A DNA stretch of 56,117 bases from Allobosea sp. AAP35 (GCF_001295925.1 NZ_LJHQ01000021.1:1-56117); one strand, 5' to 3'. Shown: positions 20,269 to 29,360, numbered from the stretch's first letter. Notes: generated by a model not told the origin, from the sequence alone. Translations and numbers: made by a program.

Positions 20269-21720
20269 GTGCAGCGCGCCAAACTCCTGCCCCTCATCGT
20301 CGCCTGCGCGCTGTTCATGGAGAACACCGATTCGACGGTGATCGCGACCGCGCTGCCGGTGATCGCGCAGTCGCTTGGCGAGGATCCGATCGCGCTGAAG
20401 CTGGCGTTGACCTCCTATCTCGTCAGCCTCGCGGTGTTCATCCCGATCTCCGGCTGGATGGCCGACCGCTATGGCGCGCGCACGATCTTCCGGGCAGCGC
20501 TGGCTGTGTTCATGCTCGGCTCGGTCCTCTGCGCCTTCTCGAATTCCCTGGGGGCCTTCGTCGGCGCGCGCTTCGTCCAGGGCATGGGCGGGGCGATGAT
20601 GGTGCCGGTCGGCCGGCTGGTGATCCTGCGCAGCGTCGAGAAATCGCAGCTCGTCTCGGCGCTGGCCTATCTGACGGTGCCGGCGCTGGTGGGACCCGTT
20701 GTCGGGCCGCCGCTCGGCGGCTTCATCACCACCTATTTCGACTGGCGCTGGATCTTCTTCATCAACATTCCGATCGGGATCGTCGGCATCGTGCTGGCGA
20801 GCCTGTTCTTCGAGGACATCAGGGAGGAGGACGTCGCACCGCTCGACATCCGCGGCTTCCTGCTGTCGTCCTTCGGCTTCGCCAGCCTGATGCTGGGGCT
20901 GGCGACCGGGGGGCGCCATCTCGTGCCGGCGGCGGTGTCCTATGCAGGTGTCGCCGCTGGTATCGCTGCGCTTAGCGCCTACTGGTTTCACTCGCGGCGC
21001 GTCGCACATCCGGTGCTGAACCTGTCCCTGCTCAAAATCCCGACCTTTCGCATCGGCGTGATCGGCGGCTCGCTCTTCCGCACCGGGATCGGCGCGATCC
21101 CGTTTCTGCTGCCGCTGATGCTGCAACTCGGCTTTGGACTCGACGCACTGCAATCGGGGCTGATCACCTTCGCCTCGGCGGCCGGCGCGCTGTTGATGAA
21201 GACGGCCGCCAAGACCATCCTGGCGCGCTTCGGGTTCAGGCGGGTGCTGACGTTCAACGCGGTGATCGGCGCTGCCTTTCTGGCGGCCTCGGGGCTGTTC
21301 ACGCCGCTGACGCCGCATTGGCTGATGCTTGCCATGCTGCTGATCGGCGGCTGCTTCCGCTCGCTGCAGTTCACCGGCATCAACGCGCTGAGCTACGCCG
21401 ACGTCTCCAGCAAGGAGATGTCGGGCGCCACCAGCCTGTCGAGCGTGGCGCAGCAATTGTCGCTCAGCATGGGGGTGACGATCGGCGCCTTCGCGCTTGA
21501 GACGGCCGGGGCGCTGAACGGCGGCACGACGCTCGCAGCCGGCGATTTCTGGCCGGCTTTCGTTCTGGTCGGGCTGATCTCGGCCTCCTCAGTCTTCCTG
21601 ATGGCGCGGCTGGCGCCCGATGCCGGGGCTGAGGTTTCGGGGCACCTGCTGCGCGGCGCCCCGACAAGTGCCCCCAAGGCGACTGCGCAGGCGATTGCGG
21701 ACCAGAAGCCGCTGGAGTGA
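20269..21720 (+). CDS. MFS transporter, DHA2 (EmrB/QacA) family drug exporter
   Basis: A 483-residue inner-membrane proton antiporter. The first helix ends with the DHA2 motif around MENTDSTVIATALPVIAQSL, motif A is GWMADRYGARTIFRAAL, and motif C is the Gly/Pro-rich VPALVGPVVGPPLGG on helix 5. About fourteen helices are expected. The GTG at 20269 is preceded by GAGGG; the frame extends far upstream, but as Arg/Ala-rich non-membrane sequence. No membrane-fusion partner or regulator is adjacent. Substrates are unknown. Confidence 0.88.
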   Translation: MQRAKLLPLIVACALFMENTDSTVIATALPVIAQSLGEDPIALKLALTSYLVSLAVFIPISGWMADRYGARTIFRAALAVFMLGSVLCAFSNSLGAFVGARFVQGMGGAMMVPVGRLVILRSVEKSQLVSALAYLTVPALVGPVVGPPLGGFITTYFDWRWIFFINIPIGIVGIVLASLFFEDIREEDVAPLDIRGFLLSSFGFASLMLGLATGGRHLVPAAVSYAGVAAGIAALSAYWFHSRRVAHPVLNLSLLKIPTFRIGVIGGSLFRTGIGAIPFLLPLMLQLGFGLDALQSGLITFASAAGALLMKTAAKTILARFGFRRVLTFNAVIGAAFLAASGLFTPLTPHWLMLAMLLIGGCFRSLQFTGINALSYADVSSKEMSGATSLSSVAQQLSLSMGVTIGAFALETAGALNGGTTLAAGDFWPAFVLVGLISASSVFLMARLAPDAGAEVSGHLLRGAPTSAPKATAQAIADQKPLE

Positions 21721-21750
21721 GCGGAACCAGCTCGCCATAGCCATTGTTGA

Positions 21751-21768
21751 TAATGCGAAATTGCATTA
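21751..21768. promoter_or_regulatory. Palindromic operator candidate upstream of the vapBC-like pair
   Basis: TAATGC-GAAATT-GCATTA is an 18-bp interrupted palindrome 31 bp before the antitoxin start. AbrB-type antitoxins commonly bind such AT-rich dyads over their own promoter. Confidence 0.5.
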
Positions 21769-21799
21769 CCTTTGAGGGGGCGAGCAAAAGAGGTTGGCC

Positions 21800-22051
21800 A
21801 TGACCGTCTTGACAGTCACCGCGCGGGGCCAAGTGACCTTTCGCCGGGAAGTCCTGCAGCATCTCGGGATCAAGCCGGGCGAAAAAATCGAAATCGATCT
21901 TCTGCCGGATGGTCGAGCCTCGCTGAAGGCGGCGAAGCCGTCGGGGACGATCGACGCCTTCATTGGCCTTCTCGCGGGCAAGACGGCTATCGTCGCCACG
22001 ATCGAGGATATCGAGGAGGCGTCGGCGCGCGGCTGGGCCGGCGAGGAATGA
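21800..22051 (+). CDS. AbrB/MazE-type (VapB-like) antitoxin
   Basis: An 83-residue protein with an N-terminal swapped-hairpin AbrB domain: TVLTVTARGQVTFRREVLQHLG, then KPGEKIEIDLLPDGR. The C-terminal tail (GLLAGKTAIVATIEDIEEAS) would occlude the partner toxin. The ATG at 21800 has AGAGG upstream; a TTG at 21794 is an alternative. Its stop overlaps the start of the PIN-domain gene (ATGA), so the two are translationally coupled. Confidence 0.85.
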   Translation: MTVLTVTARGQVTFRREVLQHLGIKPGEKIEIDLLPDGRASLKAAKPSGTIDAFIGLLAGKTAIVATIEDIEEASARGWAGEE

Positions 22052-22443
22052 GGATCATTGCAGACACGAATGTCCTCGTCCGCTCGGTCGTGCGTGACGA
22101 TGCCGATCAGGCCCTCGTCGCCGACGCAACCCTGAGAGATGCGTCGCTGATCGTGGTGACGGTTGCGTGCCTGTGCGAGTTCGCCTGGGTTCTGCGGAAG
22201 ACGTATGGTTTCGCGCGTTCAGATATTTCCGCTGCGATCCGCGCGCTCCACGCGGCGGGCAATGTCGAGATGAACCGTCCCGCCGTTGAAGCCGGGTTGA
22301 GCCTGCTCGATGCCGGCGGAGATTTTGCCGACGGGGCCATCTACCATGAGGGCGAATGGCTCGGCGGCGAAATGTTCGTGTCGTTCGATCGGAAGGCCGT
22401 CACGCTGTTGAAAGCCCAGGGCAGGGCGGCGCAATTGCTATGA
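22048..22443 (+). CDS. PIN-domain toxin (VapC-like ribonuclease)
   Basis: A 131-residue PIN-domain nuclease. The acidic Mg-binding residues are visible: Asp6 in IIADTNVLVRSV, Glu44 in CEFAWVL, Asp92 or Asp95 in GDFADGAIYH, and Asp114 in VSFDRKA. It overlaps the antitoxin by 4 nt. VapC toxins cleave tRNA or rRNA; the target here is unknown. Its last six bases overlap the 3' end of the convergent rlmE gene, so the module is packed tightly against an essential-type gene without disrupting it. Confidence 0.88.
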   Translation: MRIIADTNVLVRSVVRDDADQALVADATLRDASLIVVTVACLCEFAWVLRKTYGFARSDISAAIRALHAAGNVEMNRPAVEAGLSLLDAGGDFADGAIYHEGEWLGGEMFVSFDRKAVTLLKAQGRAAQLL

Positions 22444-23394
22444 GCCATCGTCGTCGGCCGATACGCCAGCCTCGGACGCCTCTTCCGCCTTCCGCCGAAA
22501 CCCCGTCGCCAGCACGTAGAGCTCCGAGGAATCCGACCGGCTCGCGCCAGGCTTGAGGTTGCGCACCGTGGTGAAGTCGCGCTTGAGTTGGGCCAGCAGT
22601 TCGGCGCTCTCGCCGCCCTGGAACAACTTGGCGAGGAAGAAGCCGCCGGGCGCGAGAATGGTGTGGGTGAACTCCAGCGCGGCCTCGGCCAGCGCGATGA
22701 TCTTGAGATGGTCTGTCTTCTTGTGGCCGGTGGTGTTGGCGGCCATGTCCGACATCACGCCGTCGGCGCGCCCGCCGAGCCGCCGCGTCAGCAGGGCAGG
22801 GGCCTCGTCGGCCATGAAATCCATCTCGATCAGATCGACGCCAGGAATCGGATCGACAGGGAGCAGATCGATCCCGACGATGCGGCCCTTGCCCTTCTCC
22901 AGACCGACGCGCATGGCCGCGATCTGGCACCAGCCGCCGGGTGCGCAGCCGAGATCGATCAACTTCTGTCCCGATTTCAGGAATTTGAAGCGGTCGTCCA
23001 TCTCCTCGATCTTGAAGGCGGCGCGCGAGCGATAGCCCATCTCGCGGGCCCGCTTGACATAAGGGTCGTTGAGCTGGCGCTCGAGCCAGAGCTGGGACGA
23101 ATGCTTGAGCTTGCCGGCCTTCTTGACCTTGACGCGCATGTCGCGCGCGCCGCCCGACTTGCCGGCGACGCCGACCACCTTGCCTGCCGTCTTGGCGCCG
23201 GTGCTGGCAGCGGCCTTCACGACCGCCCCGACGCTGACGCCGGCCGTCGTGGCGGCCGACGGCGCTGCCGTCTTGACCGCGGTCCGGGGAGCGGGCTTGC
23301 CAGGGACCCGCGAGACCGGTTTGACTCTGGTTTTGCCGCCGGCCTTGCCAGCGTTCCGGCCGGCTGAACGGCCGCCCGTTTTGACGGTGCTCAT
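22438..23394 (-). CDS. rlmE: 23S rRNA (uridine-2552-2'-O)-methyltransferase RlmE/FtsJ
   Basis: A SAM-dependent 2'-O-methyltransferase of the 50S A-loop. The core starts around SSQLWLERQLNDPYVKRAREMGYRSRAA. KFLKSGQKLIDLGCAPGGW is the SAM site, MDFMADEAPALL and DGVMSDMAANTTG carry catalytic Asp residues, and LAPGGFFLAKLFQGGE the Lys. At about 318 residues it is longer than usual, because an Ala/Lys/Gly/Thr-rich N-terminal extension of about 90 residues precedes the core. The start may be the ATG at 23394 or the in-frame GTG at 23406. It lies just downstream of ppx/gppA, a common alphaproteobacterial pairing. Confidence 0.93.
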   Translation of the reverse strand: MSTVKTGGRSAGRNAGKAGGKTRVKPVSRVPGKPAPRTAVKTAAPSAATTAGVSVGAVVKAAASTGAKTAGKVVGVAGKSGGARDMRVKVKKAGKLKHSSQLWLERQLNDPYVKRAREMGYRSRAAFKIEEMDDRFKFLKSGQKLIDLGCAPGGWCQIAAMRVGLEKGKGRIVGIDLLPVDPIPGVDLIEMDFMADEAPALLTRRLGGRADGVMSDMAANTTGHKKTDHLKIIALAEAALEFTHTILAPGGFFLAKLFQGGESAELLAQLKRDFTTVRNLKPGASRSDSSELYVLATGFRRKAEEASEAGVSADDDGS

Positions 23395-23439
23395 GCCTGG
23401 ATCCACCGGGCAGGTGCGGGCTGTATCGCAGGCGTCATG

Positions 23440-24570
23440 TCATCTCCGGCGCCACCAGGCGCGGTCCTCATGCATCATCCGGAGCAGAATGCCCTCGCGC
23501 AGGCCACGATCGGCGATCCGGACCCGTTCGCTGGGAAAGGCACGGCGGATCGCCTCGAAGATGGCGCAGCCGGCCAGGACGAGATCGGCGCGTTCGCGGC
23601 CGATGCAGGCATTGGCCGCTCGGGCTGCATAGTCCATTTCGACGAGCCGGTCGATGACCGCGAGAATATCGTCCTGCCGCATCCACAAGCCATCGACCTC
23701 GCGGCGGTCGTAACGGGCCAGGCCGAGATGGATGCCCGCCACCGTCGTGACCGTGCCCGAGGTGCCGAGCAGGTGGAAATTGCGGGCGTCCCGCGCGGCC
23801 GCCGCCTTCCTGGCAAAGGGTGCGAGTTCCCGCGCGCAATCCTCGACCATCGTTTCAAACAGGGCGCGGCTGACGTCGATGCCGCCATAGCGCTCGGCCA
23901 CCGTGACCACGCCGATCGGCAGCGAGGCCCATTCGCGGATGCGGGCTGCCGGATCGCGCGCCTCGCTGCGTCCGCCGAGCCAGACGATCTCGGTCGAGCC
24001 GCCGCCGATGTCGAAGACGATGACAGCGTCCGCCGCCGGGTCGGCCAGCGCGGCGCAGCCCGAGACCGCGAGCGCCGCCTCGGTGCGCTGGTCGATGATC
24101 TCCAGCTCCAGCTCCGCCTCCGCAGCGACGCGGCGGACGAAGTCTGAGCCGTTGATCGCGGCGCGGCAGGCTTCGGTCGTCACCAACCTGGCGCGCGTGA
24201 CGTTGCGGTGAGCCATCTTGCCGCGGCATATCTTCAGGGCCTCGACCGCGCGGTCCATCGCCGCGTCGCAGAGCCGGCTGCTCGCGGCCAATCCCTCGCC
24301 CAGCCGGACGATTCGCGAGAAGGCATCGACGACTCTGAAGCCGTGCTGCGCCGGGCGCGCAATCAGCAGGCGGCAATTGTTGGTACCGAGATCGAGCGCG
24401 GCGTAGGTTGTCGGTAGAGGCCTCGACGCGTTGGAGCGCGGCTCGAACACCGATGCGATCACCTCCGGCGCAGTGACGGGCGCTGCACCGCCCGGCTCAG
24501 GGTCAATGCCATGATATTGCGGCTGCACCACTGTCGTGGCATCCCGCTCCTGCCGGTCCTCGACCGTCAC
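23440..24570 (-). CDS. Ppx/GppA family phosphatase
   Basis: An exopolyphosphatase/guanosine pentaphosphate phosphatase-like ASKHA protein. Phosphate loop 1 is YAALDLGTNNCRLLIA, the catalytic-Glu region is LVTTEACRAAINGSDFVRRV, and phosphate loop 2 is VFDIGGGSTEIVW. It lacks the long C-terminal domain of E. coli Ppx, as do many alphaproteobacterial versions. The start is uncertain: the GTG at 24570 is reasonable, and the frame is open to 24696. It probably forms an operon with rlmE 45 nt downstream. Confidence 0.88.
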   Translation of the reverse strand: MTVEDRQERDATTVVQPQYHGIDPEPGGAAPVTAPEVIASVFEPRSNASRPLPTTYAALDLGTNNCRLLIARPAQHGFRVVDAFSRIVRLGEGLAASSRLCDAAMDRAVEALKICRGKMAHRNVTRARLVTTEACRAAINGSDFVRRVAAEAELELEIIDQRTEAALAVSGCAALADPAADAVIVFDIGGGSTEIVWLGGRSEARDPAARIREWASLPIGVVTVAERYGGIDVSRALFETMVEDCARELAPFARKAAAARDARNFHLLGTSGTVTTVAGIHLGLARYDRREVDGLWMRQDDILAVIDRLVEMDYAARAANACIGRERADLVLAGCAIFEAIRRAFPSERVRIADRGLREGILLRMMHEDRAWWRRR

Positions 24571-24765
24571 TTTGCCTGTTCCCCTGGCCTGCCGCGTCCC
24601 CAGACAGGGCAGCGGCCCCGGGTGACGCGGCGATGCCGGGCGGAAACGCCCGGTTGCCTTTCGCAGAGCGTAACAAGAGCGGGATGGCGGTGCCAAGCGG
24701 AACCTTCCGTCTGGCCGCGATCAGCGGTGGAGGCCACGAGCGGACGAGCGGCCGAGCCACGAGCG

Positions 24766-24809
24766 GCCTCTTGCCCTACTGCCTCTTGCCTGCTGCCTCT
24801 TGCCCTGCG
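24766..24809. repeat. Imperfect 14-15-bp tandem repeat (GCCTCTTGCC core), three copies
   Basis: Three head-to-tail copies of GCCTCTTGCC followed by a variable TACT/TGCT/TGCG tail lie upstream of glpK. They sit within the 322-nt gap between ppx/gppA and glpK (24571-24892), which otherwise shows no gene. Confidence 0.7.
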
Positions 24810-24830
24810 GCGCCGGTTGCGGCCAGTCTC

Positions 24831-24860
24831 CCGTCCGAGCCCGTCCGAGCCCGTCCGAGC
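24831..24860. repeat. Perfect 10-bp tandem repeat, three copies
   Basis: CCGTCCGAGC is repeated exactly three times, ending 32 bp before the glpK start codon. Slippage here could alter glpK leader length. It is close to, but separate from, the preceding 14-bp repeats. Confidence 0.85.
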
Positions 24861-24892
24861 GGCCTCGCCAGCCACAGTGATGGAGCGCCGCC

Positions 24893-26461
24893 ATGCCTCA
24901 AGCCCGCCATATCCTCGCGATCGACCAGGGCACGACCTCGTCGCGGGCCCTGGTCTTCGATTCGGGTCTCAACCCGGTGGCCAGTGCCCAGCGCGAATTC
25001 CCGCAGCATTTCCCGGCGTCGGGCTGGGTCGAGCATGAGCCGGAGGACATCTGGGAGAGCGTGCTGGCCACCTGCCGCGACGCCATCGCCAAGGCGGGTC
25101 TGGCGTCTGAAGCGATCGCCGCGATCGGCATCACCAACCAGCGCGAGACCACGCTGATCTGGGACCGCAAGACCGGCCGGGCCATTCACCGCGCCATCGT
25201 CTGGCAGGATCGGCGCACGGCGCCGGCCTGCGCCGGGCTCATTGCGGCCGGCCACGAGGCCTTGATCGCCGCGCGCACCGGCTTGCGGATCGATCCCTAT
25301 TTTTCGGCGACCAAGATCGCCTGGCTGCTCGACAATGTGCCCGGGGCCAGGCGCCGCGCTGAAGCCGGCGAACTCGCCTTCGGCACGATCGACAGCTTCC
25401 TGCTCTGGCGGCTGACCGGCGGGGCGGTCCATGCCACCGACGCCACCAACGCCTCGCGCAGCCTCATCTTCAACATCCACAACGGGGTCTGGGACGAGGA
25501 ACTGCTCGCCCTGTTCGACATTCCCGCAGCCCTGCTGCCGGAGGTCAAGGACTGCGCCGGGCTGTTCGGGCAGACGGATCCCGAGCTGTTTGGTGGCGCC
25601 ATTCCGGTGCGCGGCATCGCCGGCGACCAGCAGGCGGCCATGATCGGCCAGGCCTGCTTTTCGCCCGGCATGGTGAAATCGACCTATGGTACCGGCTGCT
25701 TTGCCCTGCTGAACACAGGCGCGACGCCGGTGGCCTCGCAGCACCGGCTGCTCGGCACCATCGCCTACCAGCTCGGCGGCCAGCGGACCTATGCGCTGGA
25801 GGGCTCGATCTTCATCGCGGGCGCGGCCGTGCAATGGCTGCGCGACGGGCTGGGCATCATCCAGGACGCGGCCGAAACCGGCCCGCTGGCGCGAGCCGCC
25901 GACCCGACGCAGGAGGTCTATCTGGTGCCGGCTTTTGTGGGGCTCGGCGCGCCACATTGGGACGCGCAAGCGCGCGGCGCGATCTTCGGGCTGACCCGCA
26001 ACAGCGGCCCGCGCGAATTCGCCAAGGCCACGCTGGAAAGCGTCTGCTACCAGACGCTCGACCTGATCGAGGCGATGCATGCCGACTGGGCGCAGTCCGG
26101 CGCGGCCGCAGGGCAGGGGGCCGGGCAAGGCGACGGGCATCAAGCGGGGCATGCAGCGAGACACGGGCAGGCCCGCTCCGTCTTACGCGTCGATGGCGGC
26201 ATGGCGGCCTCCGACTGGACGATGCAGCGTCTGGCCGATCTGCTCGACTTGGCCGTCGACCGGCCGAGCCTGCGCGAGACCACGGCGCTGGGCGCGGCCT
26301 ATCTCGCTGGGCTCGACGCGGGGCTTCTGCCCGAACCCGAGCGCTTTGCCGATCTCTGGCGGCTGGAGCGACGCTTCACGCCCGGCATGGCGGCAAGCGA
26401 GCGCCAGCGCAAGATCGCGGGCTGGCGCGACGCCGTGCGACGGACGCTGAGCCCGGTGTAA
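24893..26461 (+). CDS. glpK: Glycerol kinase
   Basis: A 522-residue FGGY-family kinase making glycerol 3-phosphate. Landmarks are [16 protein letters not shown] at the N terminus, [14 protein letters not shown], the WQDRRTA substrate loop, [13 protein letters not shown] with the catalytic Asp, and [20 protein letters not shown] near the C terminus. Residues about 400-429 form an unusual Gly/Gln/Ala/His-rich insertion ([19 protein letters not shown]) just before the LRVDGG strand, where other GlpKs are short. The start ATG follows GGAGCG. No glpF or glpD is adjacent. Confidence 0.95.
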   Translation: MPQARHILAIDQGTTSSRALVFDSGLNPVASAQREFPQHFPASGWVEHEPEDIWESVLATCRDAIAKAGLASEAIAAIGITNQRETTLIWDRKTGRAIHRAIVWQDRRTAPACAGLIAAGHEALIAARTGLRIDPYFSATKIAWLLDNVPGARRRAEAGELAFGTIDSFLLWRLTGGAVHATDATNASRSLIFNIHNGVWDEELLALFDIPAALLPEVKDCAGLFGQTDPELFGGAIPVRGIAGDQQAAMIGQACFSPGMVKSTYGTGCFALLNTGATPVASQHRLLGTIAYQLGGQRTYALEGSIFIAGAAVQWLRDGLGIIQDAAETGPLARAADPTQEVYLVPAFVGLGAPHWDAQARGAIFGLTRNSGPREFAKATLESVCYQTLDLIEAMHADWAQSGAAAGQGAGQGDGHQAGHAARHGQARSVLRVDGGMAASDWTMQRLADLLDLAVDRPSLRETTALGAAYLAGLDAGLLPEPERFADLWRLERRFTPGMAASERQRKIAGWRDAVRRTLSPV

Positions 26462-26736
26462 GGGATCGGAGCCCGGACCGGCGACCGAGGCGGCATTGGG
26501 CTCTGGCGCGGCCGAACTGCGCGGGTGGGGGTAGGACTTCGAGCGGGGCGGACCCGGGCCCGGCCAGGCACCTGACCGTATAGGTGGTGCAGGTGGCCCC
26601 GAAAGTCCCGCGTGGCGATGTCAGCCCGCCGCGGAGACGCCTCGCATCTTCGCTGCATTCCGGGCTTGCCATTCGGCAAAGCTTTGAGTAGACCCCGCGA
26701 CACCAAGGCGAGCGCAGCCACCGCGCCCCTCGCTGT

Positions 26737-26810
26737 TGGGGGATCGTCTAACGGTAGGACCCCAGACTCTGACTCTGGTTGTCTAGGTTCGAATCCTAGT
26801 CCCCCAGCCA
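26737..26810 (+). tRNA. tRNA-Gln (anticodon CTG)
   Basis: A 74-nt cloverleaf. Acceptor arms TGGGGGA and TCCCCCA give the weak U1-A72 pair typical of tRNA-Gln. The anticodon stem CCAGA/TCTGG closes the loop CTCTGAC with CTG at its centre, the T arm is CTAGG-TTCGAATC-CTAG, and the CCA end is encoded. It reads CAG codons. Non-coding sequence precedes it (26462-26736), and an accessory gene region follows. Confidence 0.97.
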
Positions 26811-27288
26811 CTTTGGTGGCTACGGTACTTAAGTCCCTGAAATTGCTACCGAACTGTCTCTGGTTGGGCGTTAGCTCCGGCCAATATGGCACAGAGGTAT
26901 GACACATCTGTCTGGCACAGGGGCTGGCACGTGTCGGTTGCATCCCATCATATCTCTGCGCGGTATATCGCAGCGCAACTCGATGCGGTCTTTGAACAAA
27001 TGACGTGAGCAGCCCCGACGCCTGGGTTTCTGGAGAGCAGCTCCAGGCTCTTTTCACGAGGTCGTTTTTGAATCCATCAGGATGTGATCCGGCGGGCGCA
27101 CCATACGCTGGACAGCGCCTACCGGCCGCCCTCCGAATCCGATGTGCTTCAACAATGTCCTTTTTTCTCACCATCTTTGCATCCATCAGCGGCTTAGGGT
27201 AATCCGCGAACAACCGCGTGTGCGATCCCAATTACAAAGCGTCTGAGTTTCGGCGGGCTCACCTCGCTTGGGGCTTTTGGTCTGTCAA
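26811..27288. other. 478-nt AT-richer non-coding stretch downstream of tRNA-Gln
   Basis: Composition drops below the local average directly after the tRNA. Short frames exist (for example 26886-27008 on the plus strand, about 40 codons beginning MAQRYDTSVWHRGW), but I recognise no family. No integrase and no second copy of the tRNA 3' end was found in the window. It looks like an old insertion scar, but that is inference. Confidence 0.45.
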
Positions 27289-28317
27289 ATGTCAGAATCC
27301 ATCAAAACGGCTTTCGTAGGCACGGGCTGGTGGGGCACCGAACTCGCCGAAGCGGCCAGCCGTACCGGCGGGCAGATCACGGTGGTGCGGGGCTGCGGCC
27401 TGGATGAGCCAGAACGGGTTGCGTTTAACAACCGCTTTGGCTGCGCGGTCACCGCCGACTTCACCGAAATCCTCTCTGATCCGGCAGTGGAGGCCATCGT
27501 GCTGGCGACGCCGCATCTGATGCATGTCGGCCAGATCGTCGCGGCTGCGGCCGCCGGCAAGCATGTCCTGGTCGAAAAGCCGCTCAGCACGACCCTGCTT
27601 GATGCGCTGGTGGCCGTTGAGGCTGCGAGCGCCGGCTCGATCGTTTTGGCAGTCGGCCACAACCGCAGGCTCCTGGCGCAGGTCGCGATGCTGAAACAGA
27701 TCGTCGATAGTGACGCGCTGGGACGCTTGCTCCATGTCGAGGCCCATTTTTCGACGGCGGAAGCCTCGGCTCTGCCGCCGGGGCATTGGCGTACATCCGC
27801 CGACCAATGCCCGGGAGGCGCGATGACAGTGCTGGGCGTGCACGTCATCGACTGGTTTCATCATCTGTTCGGGACGGTCGATACGGTCTCAGCGCAGTTT
27901 GCGCATCGCGGCACAGCGGTGCCCATGGACGACGTCGCCACGGCGCAGCTGACATTCGCCAGCGGTCTCTCGGCCAGTCTTATTTGCCTCTACAGCGCGC
28001 CCTATACGAACCGTTTCGTCGTGCACGGCACGCAGGCGACCGTTGCGGTGGTCGGCACCAAGCCCGACAGCCCATCCGATCGCCCGCGTTTTTCCCTCAC
28101 AAACCGCCTGGGCGAGGTCGAGGATCGCCCGATCCCCTTCATCGACACTCTGGCGCTTCAGTTGGAACGCTTCGCCAAGGCCATTCGGGGCGCCGGGGCA
28201 CCGGCCGTTTGCGGCGTGCAGGGCGCGCGCAACGTTGCCGTGCTGGACGCCATCGTCCAATCCGCCGGAAATAAGGGCCGGACCCAGCGGGTGGATTACG
28301 GCCCGCTGCATCAGTAA
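27289..28317 (+). CDS. Gfo/Idh/MocA family NAD(P)-dependent oxidoreductase
   Basis: A 342-residue dehydrogenase. The Rossmann fold opens with KTAFVGTGWWGTELAEAASR, and the family motif is VLVEKPLSTTLLDAL. GGAMTVLGVHVIDWFHHLFG contains the conserved Asp and His pair of the catalytic C-terminal domain. Substrates are usually polyols, sugars or cyclitols. The start is the second Met (27289, MSESIKTAFVG), with no strong RBS visible. It is the first gene after the tRNA scar, read towards the ureohydrolase cluster but separated from it by a LysR gene on the other strand. Confidence 0.85.
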   Translation: MSESIKTAFVGTGWWGTELAEAASRTGGQITVVRGCGLDEPERVAFNNRFGCAVTADFTEILSDPAVEAIVLATPHLMHVGQIVAAAAAGKHVLVEKPLSTTLLDALVAVEAASAGSIVLAVGHNRRLLAQVAMLKQIVDSDALGRLLHVEAHFSTAEASALPPGHWRTSADQCPGGAMTVLGVHVIDWFHHLFGTVDTVSAQFAHRGTAVPMDDVATAQLTFASGLSASLICLYSAPYTNRFVVHGTQATVAVVGTKPDSPSDRPRFSLTNRLGEVEDRPIPFIDTLALQLERFAKAIRGAGAPAVCGVQGARNVAVLDAIVQSAGNKGRTQRVDYGPLHQ

Positions 28318-28388
28318 GGCTAGGAGCCCGACCACCGACGGGTGTGTTTCCAGAGGTCGGGCCACGCGCGCGCCCCGCTAAGGGGATG

Positions 28389-29360
28389 TCAGCGCGTCGT
28401 GCCAGCCGTGGCGAGGCTTTCGTGAAGCGGCTCCGGCCGTGAAGCGTTATGACCCAGGCAGGCCTCCTGCAACGCGGAGAGCAGCCGCTTGAGCGGGCGC
28501 GATTGCTGCGTTCCGGCCTTGAACACGACGGCGACGCTCGACTGATAGCCGCTGTTGGCGCTCAGCAACCGCCGCAGCTTGCCCTGCTGCTCCAGCGAGG
28601 CGGCGTAATGGCGCGGCAGATAGCCCAGGAACCGGCCGGTCATCAGCAGGATCGCGACGGCCTCGACCTGCCAGGCCGTCGCGCCTGTCTTGGCGGGTGC
28701 GGTGAAGCCTTCAAGGTCTCGGCCGTCGACATAGCCATGTTCGACGAAGGGGTAGGTCGCCAGTTCGCGTTCGTCGGGCTCGTTGTCGCAGTCGAACAGC
28801 ACATGACCGCGGCCGCAATAGAGATACATGCGCTCGGCGTAGAGCGTCCGGTATTCCAGCCCGGGCCATTTCTTGTAGAGCGGTACCAGCCCGACATCGA
28901 GCCGCCCGTCGGCGACACGTTGCTGCACGCTGTCGGGGTCAAGCACCGCCAGTCTCAGATGCAGATCGACGCCCTGCAGGCTCTGCAGCGCTCCGACCAG
29001 CGGGCAGTTGGGATCCGAGATCGTGTTGTCGATGATGCCGATGCGCAATTCGCCGCGCTGGCCGCCCCGGATCTGGTCGGCTTCGCGCTGGAACTGTTCG
29101 ATCCCGGCGAACATCTCGACCGCGGCCTTGTAGATCAGCTCGCCTTGCGGCGTCAGCTCGAACTGCCGCGAGCCGCGTTGGCAAAGCCGCGCGCCGAAGC
29201 GCGCCTCGAGATCGGAGAGCTGCTTGCTGATCGTCGGCAGGCTCACATCAAGCGCCGCCTGGGCGGCCTTGAGGCCGCCCTCCTCGACAATGGTTTTGAA
29301 GACCCGCAGCAGGCGCAGATCGAAATCGGCGACGGGAGTAATTCCGGTGGGTGTGGTCAA
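28389..29360 (-). CDS. LysR family transcriptional regulator (divergent from ureohydrolase)
   Basis: A 323-residue LysR regulator. The helix-turn-helix (LRLLRVFKTIVEEGGLKAAQAALDV) begins about residue 16, with SLPTISKQLSDLEARFGARL following and the effector domain after that. The TTG at 29360 has GGGAGGGA about 7 nt upstream and is preferred over the ATG at 29567, which would run through the divergent promoter. The 142-nt gap to the ureohydrolase gene on the other strand is the classic LysR arrangement, so that operon is its likely target. Confidence 0.88.
   Translation of the reverse strand: MTTPTGITPVADFDLRLLRVFKTIVEEGGLKAAQAALDVSLPTISKQLSDLEARFGARLCQRGSRQFELTPQGELIYKAAVEMFAGIEQFQREADQIRGGQRGELRIGIIDNTISDPNCPLVGALQSLQGVDLHLRLAVLDPDSVQQRVADGRLDVGLVPLYKKWPGLEYRTLYAERMYLYCGRGHVLFDCDNEPDERELATYPFVEHGYVDGRDLEGFTAPAKTGATAWQVEAVAILLMTGRFLGYLPRHYAASLEQQGKLRRLLSANSGYQSSVAVVFKAGTQQSRPLKRLLSALQEACLGHNASRPEPLHESLATAGTTR

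Noticed and set aside
26886..27008. Short plus-strand frame after tRNA-Gln beginning MAQRYDTSVWHRGW
   Set aside because: About 40 codons, no RBS and no recognised family. It is kept only as part of the scar description.
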